Source: a virus
DNA length: 25,851 nt
Strand: one strand, 5' to 3'
IMG/VR virus record: IMGVR_UViG_3300022665_000336
Coordinates: 1 to 25,851 of that record
Below are positions 1 through 7,024 of this stretch, piece after piece. Both the position numbers and the translations under genes were made by a program. The notes beneath the pieces were generated by a model. The model saw only the letters and a list, made by a program, of their open reading frames with translations. It searched no databases and had not been told where the DNA came from. Positions within the stretch are counted from its first letter, which is position 1; every line of letters starts with the position of its first letter.

Positions 1-2
1 AG

Positions 3-827
3 CTTACCTCTGCGGATCTCATTCCGGCAGAAATTGACGGTATAAAAACGGATGTAGTGCAGACGGATATAATCAGAGCTTTACAGTCACGTACTGCTCG
101 TCACCGGCCTGCGCCGGGAGGCGTCAGCATTGGTCACGTCAATATTACTGCGGGTACGCTTGGGTGTTTGCTGAAGAGAAACGGCGCAATGGTGATCTTG
201 TCGAACAATCACATACTGGCTGACAGCAATGCGGGAAAAGTAGGCGATGCCATCTTACAGCCGGGACCAATCGATAATGGTGGGCGCAGAGATCACATCG
301 CTGATTTGCTCGATTTCGTGCCGATCAATTTCGACAAGCCGCCAAGCAAGTGTCGATTCGCGCATGCAGTCATCGCTATTTTCAATTTGGGCTGCCGAAT
401 TATTGGCAGTAAGACTCGCTACTGCATCGTGACTTCTGCAGTGGCCGATAATTTGGTAGATGCGGCCATCGCGAAGCCCCTGGAAACCACGGACGTCGTC
501 GATAGGATTCTCGATATCGGCGTGATTCGAAGCGTCGCCACGGCTGTGCTCGGCATGGAGGTAAAAAAATCAGGGCGCACCACGGGCTTGACCACCGGCG
601 TGGTACTGCAAGTGAATGTTACCGTCGATGTGAATTATGGCGCCGGACGCATAGCGCGCTTCAAGGATCAATTCATGACCGGACCAATGAGTAAAGGTGG
701 CGACAGTGGCTCCGCGGTATTGAGCGACGAGGACGAGTTGGTTGGTTTGTTGTTTGCAGGCAGTACGAGCACCACCATTATTAATCACATCGGCCATGTG
801 TTTTCGCTTTTGAACGTGAGCCGATAG
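3..827 (+). CDS. Trypsin-like serine protease, 5' end cut by window edge
   Basis: Predicted chymotrypsin-fold endopeptidase. Counting from the GTG at 57, the His of the triad is H52 in LSNNHILA, the Asp is D135 in LVDAAIA, and the nucleophile is S217 in GGDSGSA, preceded by the KSGRTTG segment usual in this fold. The reading frame stays open to the left edge and encodes IPAEIDGIKTDVV, which looks like the normal N-terminus of the bacterial family that continues with PGGVSIGH and TAGTLGC; I therefore treat the gene as truncated by the window rather than starting at 57. No signal peptide or membrane segment is visible in the part present, so it may act in the cytoplasm or in the particle. It ends 14 bases before the ParB-like gene. 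A role in phage protein processing or against host proteins is possible but not shown. The fold call is solid, the biological role unknown. Confidence 0.8.
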   Translation, partial: LTSADLIPAEIDGIKTDVVQTDIIRALQSRTARHRPAPGGVSIGHVNITAGTLGCLLKRNGAMVILSNNHILADSNAGKVGDAILQPGPIDNGGRRDHIADLLDFVPINFDKPPSKCRFAHAVIAIFNLGCRIIGSKTRYCIVTSAVADNLVDAAIAKPLETTDVVDRILDIGVIRSVATAVLGMEVKKSGRTTGLTTGVVLQVNVTVDVNYGAGRIARFKDQFMTGPMSKGGDSGSAVLSDEDELVGLLFAGSTSTTIINHIGHVFSLLNVSR

Positions 828-841
828 AACAGGAAAGCAGC

Positions 842-1489
842 ATGAGACAAGTACAAGTGACGCCGAAATCGATCAGCCCATATGCGCGGAATCCACGCGA
901 TAATTCGAAAGCGATTGAGGCTGTCGCGCAAAGCATCGACGATTTTGGATTCAATCAGCCCATCGTGGTCGATAAAAAGAATGTGATAATCGTCGGACAC
1001 ACACGACACGCGGCGGCGTTATTGCTTGGACTTAAAAAAATTCCTGTCCTGGTGGCTAACCATCTAACTAAAGCACAGGCGCGCGCTTACCGGATTGCAG
1101 ATAACCGCACGAACGAAAATAGTTTCTGGCTCGAAGACGAATTGGCCGAAGAGTTATTGTCCTTGACCAAGGACCAAAGGAAATCGACCGCATTCAGTGA
1201 CGAAGAGATTGGCGAGTTAATCAATGCGGCCGAGGATGCGGCTCCGGTTCCTGGTAAGATCGAGTTCAGCGAGGAACTTTTGGAGTCGAGAAATTACGTT
1301 GTGCTATATTTCGACAACGACGTTGATTGGCTGAGCGCGCGAACCCATTTTCGGTTGAAGTCCGTATACAGCAAAAGATGCAATGGCAAACCTTGGAGTA
1401 AAGGAATCGGGCGTGTTGTCGATGGGGCAAAGTATCTCAGGAGGATTACCAGAAATGGCAAAAAAAAAGAAAGACAGCGAGTACATTGA
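842..1489 (+). CDS. ParB/sulfiredoxin-fold protein with phage-type C-terminal domain
   Basis: 215 residues. Residues 1-75 form a ParB/Srx N-terminal domain: an ARNPRD box near residue 16, then IVVD at 41-44 and the nucleotide-binding motif VGHTRHAAA at 51-59. The following part (residues 75-110, with RIADNRTNE) is the linker found in ParB domains that often accompany phage DNA methylases, but no methylase is fused here. The C-terminal part (about 140-205, with NYVVLYF and GIGRVVDG) resembles a conserved extension of phage ParB-like proteins. ParB-fold domains bind or hydrolyse nucleotides or cut DNA; which applies cannot be told. A ribosome binding site AGGAAAG lies just before ATG 842. The 3' end overlaps the next gene by 35 bases. 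Its place beside a glycosyltransferase and the terminase suggests a role in virion DNA processing or modification. Confidence 0.85.
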   Translation: MRQVQVTPKSISPYARNPRDNSKAIEAVAQSIDDFGFNQPIVVDKKNVIIVGHTRHAAALLLGLKKIPVLVANHLTKAQARAYRIADNRTNENSFWLEDELAEELLSLTKDQRKSTAFSDEEIGELINAAEDAAPVPGKIEFSEELLESRNYVVLYFDNDVDWLSARTHFRLKSVYSKRCNGKPWSKGIGRVVDGAKYLRRITRNGKKKERQRVH

Positions 1490-1817
1490 CGCCAAAGGCA
1501 ACCTGCACAAGCAGTTTGCGGACGGATCTTGCGAAATTTATATCGGCGGTTTTGAAAAAAATGCGCAATATGTGGAAGTCACTGACGAAGCGGATAAGCA
1601 TGTGAAGCGGAAAAGGTTCATGCCTTATGTTGAGCCGCCAATCCAGGAGACATTGCTAAACACGGATGCGGGGGAAATCGCCAAGCGATTCACTCCTGAC
1701 GAGGTTCAAGCGGAGTTCGATAAAGCCGACGAACTGTTTAAGGGCCAGCCCTTTGAGGATGCCGTTCCAGGGATCGACCTCGACGATGATTCGGACAGCG
1801 CGTCGGATGAAGATTGA
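1455..1817 (+). CDS. Small hypothetical protein, charged ends
   Basis: 120 residues, family not recognised. The protein starts with a lysine cluster (MAKKKKDSEY), has a middle part rich in beta-type residues (GSCEIYIGGF around 30-39), and ends in a strongly acidic tail (DLDDDSDSASDED). I chose ATG 1455 because AGGAGG lies at 1439-1444, ten bases upstream; an earlier ATG at 1383 lies inside the ParB-like gene and would add 24 residues of doubtful sequence. It overlaps the ParB-like gene by 35 bases and runs 11 bases into the next gene, so it is very likely cotranslated with both. The acidic tail could be a disordered interaction segment. Function unknown. Confidence 0.7.
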   Translation: MAKKKKDSEYIDAKGNLHKQFADGSCEIYIGGFEKNAQYVEVTDEADKHVKRKRFMPYVEPPIQETLLNTDAGEIAKRFTPDEVQAEFDKADELFKGQPFEDAVPGIDLDDDSDSASDED

Positions 1818-2553
1818 AATACTCTCGCCCTCTTACCGCCGCGCAGACATTGCTACCACTCAGGACTATCTGCCCGGTTGCACCTATGTCGTCGCACGGT
1901 CCGAAAAAAAGGCTTACGAGCGCGCAGGAAGGCGAGTTATTGCCATCCCGAACGACCTGCAGGGCAACGTCTGTCGTGTACGCAATTACATACTCGACCA
2001 CTTCAACCCCGTTCTGATTTTGGACGACGACATTCGGCGCTTCGGTCGATGGTCTGCGCAGGAAAACGTCAAACTCGATACTGACGATGCTCTCCAGTTC
2101 ATCGAACACGCTTTTATTCTTGCCAAGCAAATGAAGGCCCGCATGTGGGGCATGAATTTGTTGCCGGACAAGGGCGCATATCGTGAGTACACACCGTTCG
2201 CTTTTCGTGCTGTGGTGTTGGGTCCGGTCCAGGGATTTATCGATATGGATTTGCGCTATGACGAATCGCTACCGCTGAAGGAAGATTACGATTTGAGCCT
2301 TCAGGTTTTGAACAAATACCGTCGCACCTTGCGGTTTAATATGTACCACTACGTCTGCGGCCAACACAACAATGTCGGCGGATGCGCCGCGTACCGCACG
2401 ATGGGCCGGGAAAAGAAACAGTTCCAATTACTGCAAGAAAAATGGGGCAGTGAAATCGTGCGCATCGACACCCAGGGCGGACAAGTGAATCAAAAGAAGC
2501 ACACCAACTGGGATATCAACCCCGTTGTCAGAGTGCCTATCGCTGGCGTTTAA
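1807..2553 (+). CDS. Glycosyltransferase-like protein, resembling TET-associated glycosyltransferases
   Basis: 248 residues. The N-terminus ILSPSYRRADI, the loop NDLQGNVCRVRNYIL and the metal-binding DDD of LILDDDIRRFG (residues 73-75) look like a GT-A-type nucleotide-sugar transferase. The order matches what I remember of the phage TET/JBP-associated glycosyltransferase (TAGT) family, which adds sugars to oxidised pyrimidines in phage DNA. A further acidic segment, LKEDYDLSLQ, lies near residues 158-167. I picked ATG 1807 because the family-like sequence begins exactly there; the frame is open further upstream but that part reads as shadow of the preceding gene. It overlaps that gene by 11 bases and shares TAATG with the small terminase gene. 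No TET oxygenase or DNA methylase is visible in the window, so the substrate is inferred only. An alternative is a GT2-like enzyme acting on a virion or cell-surface glycan. Confidence 0.65.
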   Translation: MKIEILSPSYRRADIATTQDYLPGCTYVVARSEKKAYERAGRRVIAIPNDLQGNVCRVRNYILDHFNPVLILDDDIRRFGRWSAQENVKLDTDDALQFIEHAFILAKQMKARMWGMNLLPDKGAYREYTPFAFRAVVLGPVQGFIDMDLRYDESLPLKEDYDLSLQVLNKYRRTLRFNMYHYVCGQHNNVGGCAAYRTMGREKKQFQLLQEKWGSEIVRIDTQGGQVNQKKHTNWDINPVVRVPIAGV

Positions 2554-3143
2554 TGGCCGGGCCGGATCGAAACGTAGCCGCGAAACAACTGGCGTTTATT
2601 TTCAAAGTCAGCGAGCGGCGCATCCAACAACTCGCCTCAGAAGGTGTGATCGAGAAGGTAGGGCGTAATCGATACAAATTCATTGAATCGATCATGGGCT
2701 ACATCGAGTACCAGCAAGCCATTATTGCGGGAAAACACGGTGAGACTCATAGCGATTATGGCGATGCGCGATCACAGAAAATGCGCGCTGATGCTGATAA
2801 ATCGATCATGGAAGCGGCACAACTGGCCGGTGATCTGATCCCTGCCGATATCGTCGCCTATAATTGGAATCACATGGTCGGTGCTTTTCGCGCTAAACTC
2901 CTGAATCTGCCTAAGAAAACCGCGCCGCTAGTCCAACATGAAAGCAGTTTCCGAAAATGTCAGACCGCTCTCCAATCATCGATACATGAATGTTTGGCAG
3001 AATTATCTAAGTATCGACCTCCCGCAAAGCATTTCAACAACCTTGAGCAGTACATCACTGGCGCCGCCCCCTCACTTAACGATCAGTCAATGGGCGAACG
3101 AAAAAAGAAAACTGTCAAGCGAAAGCAGCGCAGAGCCGGGTAG
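2553..3143 (+). CDS. Terminase small subunit, lambda Nu1-like
   Basis: 196 residues. Residues 6-48 (VAAKQLAFIFKVSERRIQQ and on) form a winged helix-turn-helix as in the lambda Nu1 family, which recognises the packaging site and recruits the large subunit. The middle region (QKMRADADKSIMEAAQLAGDL, about 72-95) is helical and matches the dimerising segment of this family. The C-terminus is strongly basic (KKKTVKRKQRRAG). The start ATG 2553 shares a base with the stop codon of the glycosyltransferase gene, indicating translational coupling. The 3' end overlaps the large terminase gene by about 158 bases, which is unusually long. Assignment rests on the HTH, the size and the adjacent GpA-family gene. 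Confidence 0.85.
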   Translation: MAGPDRNVAAKQLAFIFKVSERRIQQLASEGVIEKVGRNRYKFIESIMGYIEYQQAIIAGKHGETHSDYGDARSQKMRADADKSIMEAAQLAGDLIPADIVAYNWNHMVGAFRAKLLNLPKKTAPLVQHESSFRKCQTALQSSIHECLAELSKYRPPAKHFNNLEQYITGAAPSLNDQSMGERKKKTVKRKQRRAG

Positions 3144-4890
3144 CTGGTCGAACAGTCGGGCTCCGTATCAAGTCGGCATGATGGACGCCTGCTGCGATGA
3201 AGATACGACCGATATCACTTTCATGACCAGTTCGCAGGTCGGCAAAACTGAAATAATAAATAACGTACTTGGCTTTCACATAGACCAAGATCCTTGTCCA
3301 GTGATGATTGTGTTTCCAACAAAGGAAATCGGCCAAGCGTATTCGAAGGACAGACTGGACCCGATGATTCGGGACACTGATGCGCTTGCTCAAAAGGTGG
3401 CGATCGATGGTTCTAAGAAAAAAGAAAATACTGTCTTGCATAAAAAGTTCCCTGGCGGCCATGTGACCATCAGCGGTGCGAATAGTCCTGCTTCGCTCAG
3501 TTCGCGGCCCATTCGGATAGTATTGTGCGACGAGGTTGACAGATTCCCGTACTCTGTCGGGGACGAAGGCGACCCGGAACAGTTGGCTTTTAAGCGCACG
3601 CAAACTTTCTACAACAAAAAACGAATCGACACATCAACTCCGACTGTCAGAGGATTGAGTCGAATCGAAAGCCGATTTGAGGCCGGTGATATGCAGAAAT
3701 ATTTTGTGCCCTGCCACAAATGCGGACACTGCCAAATTCTCGAATGGAAGCAAATCATTTTCAAAGACAAAACTGGAGAGCGAGTCGAGCCATATTACAA
3801 GTGCATCAAATGTTCTGCTCAATGGACTGAAATCGATAAACGCAAAAATGTCGCTCGCGCAGAGTCAGTAGCTGGTGGCGGCTGGATTGCCACCAACGAG
3901 AACCCTGCACCTGCTCACCAATCATTTACGATTTGGGAGGCATACTCGCCCTGGTCGACGATGGATGAAATCGTGGTGGCCTTTTACAGTGCGAAAGAGA
4001 ACCCATTGAAATTGCAAACCTTTGTGAACACCGTGCTTGCAGAGAGTTGGGAAGAGTCGGGCGAAACCTTGTCGAGCAATAAATTATTCTTGCGCATTGA
4101 ACGATATCCCGCGGAAGTGCCAAAAGAAGTGCTGGTACTCATTGCTGGCATCGATATTCAGAAGAACTGGATCGAGGGCGAAGTCGCTGGCTTTGGTGCT
4201 GGCGAAGAGTGGTGGGGCATCGAACACTTTAAGATTGTCGGGGACACCGAATCTGACGATGTGTGGCTAGAGTTATCGGAGCAGTTGGAGAAGACGTACC
4301 GCCACGAAACAGGCCATATCCTGAAAATCGCAGCCACAGGTATCGATTCAGGACACAGGACTAATACAGTGTATCGATTTTGCGCTGAACGATCGCAGCG
4401 CAGAGTTTGGGCCATGAAGGGCCGAGGTGGTGAAGGCGTTCCAGTTGCGTCGCCACCTACCAAGAAAAAAACAACCATTCCGGGAATGCCAGTTGATCTG
4501 TACACTGTAGGCACAGACCAAGCTAAATCGTCCATCTATGCACGATTGAAGTTGACGCGGCCCGGTCCTGGCTATTGCCATTTCCCGAGCACCTACACGG
4601 AAGCATTTTTCGAAGGGCTGACAGCCGAAAAAGCACTTACGGTTTACACAAAGGGATTCCCGAAATTGGTGTGGAAAAAACCAGCGGGAATGCCGAATGA
4701 ACCGTTGGACATTCGTGTCTACCAATACGCGGCGCTGGCGATCTTGCATCCAGTTTGGAAGGCGCTGCAAAAAAGGCTAGAATCTGAGCCACCGGAGGAA
4801 GTGAAAGCGGCACCGGACGACGAACCGAAAAAACCCCGACGCAAACCAAAGCGGAAGCGTCGATCTAGCTTTGTTGGAGGCTTGAGCTAA
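2986..4890 (+). CDS. Terminase large subunit, GpA family
   Basis: 634 residues from ATG 2986. This is the packaging motor and nuclease that pumps DNA into proheads and cuts it. Signature SESSAEPGSW followed by RAPYQ opens the conserved part. The Walker A-like segment SSQVGKTE is at about 82-89 and the Walker B VLCDEVD at 179-185. A CxxC pair (CHKCGHC near 243-249 and CIKC near 273-276) forms the zinc-binding insertion seen in GpA proteins. Nuclease acidic motifs are AGIDIQ and TGIDSG. The tail is lysine/arginine-rich. The start is uncertain: ATG 2938 is also in frame and neither has a clear ribosome binding site; 2986 gives about 33 residues before ISQWA, similar to lambda gpA. The next gene begins on the last base of its stop codon. 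Confidence 0.95.
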   Translation: MNVWQNYLSIDLPQSISTTLSSTSLAPPPHLTISQWANEKRKLSSESSAEPGSWSNSRAPYQVGMMDACCDEDTTDITFMTSSQVGKTEIINNVLGFHIDQDPCPVMIVFPTKEIGQAYSKDRLDPMIRDTDALAQKVAIDGSKKKENTVLHKKFPGGHVTISGANSPASLSSRPIRIVLCDEVDRFPYSVGDEGDPEQLAFKRTQTFYNKKRIDTSTPTVRGLSRIESRFEAGDMQKYFVPCHKCGHCQILEWKQIIFKDKTGERVEPYYKCIKCSAQWTEIDKRKNVARAESVAGGGWIATNENPAPAHQSFTIWEAYSPWSTMDEIVVAFYSAKENPLKLQTFVNTVLAESWEESGETLSSNKLFLRIERYPAEVPKEVLVLIAGIDIQKNWIEGEVAGFGAGEEWWGIEHFKIVGDTESDDVWLELSEQLEKTYRHETGHILKIAATGIDSGHRTNTVYRFCAERSQRRVWAMKGRGGEGVPVASPPTKKKTTIPGMPVDLYTVGTDQAKSSIYARLKLTRPGPGYCHFPSTYTEAFFEGLTAEKALTVYTKGFPKLVWKKPAGMPNEPLDIRVYQYAALAILHPVWKALQKRLESEPPEEVKAAPDDEPKKPRRKPKRKRRSSFVGGLS

Positions 4891-5453
4891 TGCCTGCGCA
4901 TGTTTTGACCGAACTACCGCGACGAATAACAATCGGGGATACAATCACGTGGGACGAAACCCTCACTGACTTTCCAGCCAGTGCATCCTGGATCGTGTCG
5001 TATAATTTCACTGCCAAGAATGGTCGGTTTGGCAGCGCGCACGTTGCTGTTGGCGACATTCACCGTATTTCAATAGTTACGACCAATCTCGAAGAGGGGC
5101 ATTACCCTTACACGAAAAAAGTCGGGGACGGCACAGACACCTTTACCTTGGAATCCGGCTTTATCGATATAGACCCGGATTTGTCTGCCGATACTGCTGG
5201 CGTTGATCGGCGCAGTTTCGCTGAAATCGCCTTAGAAAATATCGAGGCGCTTTTACAGGGAAAGGCGACCAGGGACCAGACCAGTTATTCTCTGAATGGT
5301 CGGGCTTTGTCCCGCTATTCAATCGATGAACTCAACGATTGGCGAGCAACATTGCGCGTCGAGGTCCGGGATGAACGGCAGAAGGCCCGCAGAAAATCTG
5401 GCGGGAAATCACATCGTAACGTGCATGTGAGCATGAGCAGTGGCATTCCTTAA
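4890..5453 (+). CDS. gpW-like head-tail connector with extra N-terminal domain
   Basis: 187 residues. The C-terminal part (about residues 105-170) has the pattern of lambda gpW: a helix with IEALLQGKAT, then SYSLNGRALSRYSIDELNDW, then a long basic helix. gpW fills the connector hole after packaging and lets the tail attach. Lambda gpW has 68 residues; here about 100 residues of beta-rich sequence precede it (TITWDETLTDFPASASWIVS, with a repeated aromatic/threonine pattern), so this is a two-domain version. ATG 4890 overlaps the stop codon of the large terminase gene. The 3' end overlaps the portal gene by 14 bases. Position between terminase and portal fits gpW exactly. The role of the N-terminal domain is not known to me; an immunoglobulin-like fold is a guess. 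Confidence 0.7.
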   Translation: MPAHVLTELPRRITIGDTITWDETLTDFPASASWIVSYNFTAKNGRFGSAHVAVGDIHRISIVTTNLEEGHYPYTKKVGDGTDTFTLESGFIDIDPDLSADTAGVDRRSFAEIALENIEALLQGKATRDQTSYSLNGRALSRYSIDELNDWRATLRVEVRDERQKARRKSGGKSHRNVHVSMSSGIP

Positions 5454-7023
5454 TAAATTGAAAAAATTGCTGCCGGTAAAACGGAAAACAGCCATCCAGG
5501 TTGCGCGGAAATACGCGGCGGCGCAGATTGGCCGGTTGCAGCAGGGCTGGATTACGCAACCTGCTGTAATTGATTCCGATATTCGCATGGGCCTGACTGC
5601 CTTGCGCGCTCGTTCGCGGGAGGAAGCGCAGAACAATGGCTATTACAAAGGATTTCTGCGCGATCTGCAGGAGAACGTGGTTGGCGCTCAGGGATTCCAA
5701 CTGATAAGCAAACCTATGGATTCGGACACCCAGGTAGACGTTGAAGCGAAAAATACCATCGAACGGCATTGGAAAATCTGGCAACGAAAAGAGAGTCGTC
5801 CGGAATTGTCCGGTATGGGATTCAAGAATTTTTGCAAACTGGTGGTTCGATCTGCTGCGCAGGACGGTGAGGTTTTTATTTGGGAACGGAAAGGCGTCAG
5901 TGTGAATCCGTATCGATATTCATTACGGTTAATGGAACCTGGCAGCGTCGATGTAGAGCTAAATTCTGTCGGCTTTAGTGGCACGTTATCCGGTATCAAC
6001 GTCGCTGAAAACAATGTGGTTCGCATGGGCGTCGAATATGACGAAAATCATTTCCCGGTTGCTTATCATGTGTTGGCAAGCGAACGTGATGTTGAATTTT
6101 TTCTCAGCCCAAACACTGGTCGAAAATATATCCGAATACCGAGCAGTGAAATCATTCACCTGTTCTTGAGCGATGGCATTTGGCAGACACGCGGAGTGCC
6201 GTGGATTCATCCGGCTTTACTGCGCTTCAACAGCCTAAGCAAGTACGAAGAAGCTGAATTGATTTCTGCACGCGGTGGCGCTTGCAAAATGGGATTTATC
6301 ACCGACGCAGACGATGGCACTGGCTACACTGGTGACGACGACGAAGACGATACCGATGCTGATGAATTGATCGAAGAGTTCGAGCCTGGAATGATTGGTC
6401 GTCTGAAGGTTGGACAGACCTTCACTTCCTTTAATCCAGATCATCCTAACGCTGTATATCCGGATTTCGTGAAGACGAACCTACGCGGGATTGCGGCGGC
6501 CCTGGGCGAATCGTACAACCAATTGGCTCAAGACCTCGAGGGCGTCAGTTTTGGAAGTCTGAGACAAGGCGCGCTGAGCGAACGAGCCGTATGGATGGGC
6601 CTGCAACAATGGCTTATCGAAGAGGCTTTCGACCGAATCTTTGCCGCGTGGCTTACGTTGGGATTGCAGGCAGGTGCAATCACAAATAGAAATGGCCAAC
6701 CGTTACCATTCGAGCGCGTTGCCAAGTTTCTCGAACACGAATGGCAGCCTCGTCGGTGGGATTGGATCGACCCGCTCAAAGACACAAGCGCGGATAGGAT
6801 GCAACAACAGGATTTGACCATGAGCCGGTCCGAGCGGATTCGGAAAAGAGGCCGTCAACCGACTGAAGTATTTCAGGAAATCGCTACTGAAAATGAGCTG
6901 ATGGAATCACTTGGCATTGAAAGTTCCCAGGTTAATGCTAAACTCGGTTCCAAGTCAGCAGAGGACAGGCTGAACTTGCTCGAAAGCGCGGTTGGCGATT
7001 TGACAGATCAGGACAACGAGTAA
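5440..7023 (+). CDS. Portal protein, lambda gpB family
   Basis: 527 residues, close to the 533 of lambda gpB. The portal is the dodecameric ring at the head vertex through which DNA passes. The conserved beginning is clear: DSDIRMGLTALRARSREEA, NNGYYKGFLRDLQENVVGAQG (around 45-85), then FKNFCKLVVRSAAQDGEVFI, and later the FVKTNLRGIAAALGESYNQL segment with the wing/stem region. An acidic insertion, DDDEDDTDADELIEEFE, lies near 300-315. The start is GTG 5440; no ATG fits, and there is only a weak ribosome binding site, consistent with coupling to the overlapping upstream gene. The stop is followed at once by the start of the protease-capsid gene. Confidence 0.95.
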   Translation: MAFLNKLKKLLPVKRKTAIQVARKYAAAQIGRLQQGWITQPAVIDSDIRMGLTALRARSREEAQNNGYYKGFLRDLQENVVGAQGFQLISKPMDSDTQVDVEAKNTIERHWKIWQRKESRPELSGMGFKNFCKLVVRSAAQDGEVFIWERKGVSVNPYRYSLRLMEPGSVDVELNSVGFSGTLSGINVAENNVVRMGVEYDENHFPVAYHVLASERDVEFFLSPNTGRKYIRIPSSEIIHLFLSDGIWQTRGVPWIHPALLRFNSLSKYEEAELISARGGACKMGFITDADDGTGYTGDDDEDDTDADELIEEFEPGMIGRLKVGQTFTSFNPDHPNAVYPDFVKTNLRGIAAALGESYNQLAQDLEGVSFGSLRQGALSERAVWMGLQQWLIEEAFDRIFAAWLTLGLQAGAITNRNGQPLPFERVAKFLEHEWQPRRWDWIDPLKDTSADRMQQQDLTMSRSERIRKRGRQPTEVFQEIATENELMESLGIESSQVNAKLGSKSAEDRLNLLESAVGDLTDQDNE

Positions 7024-7024
7024 C

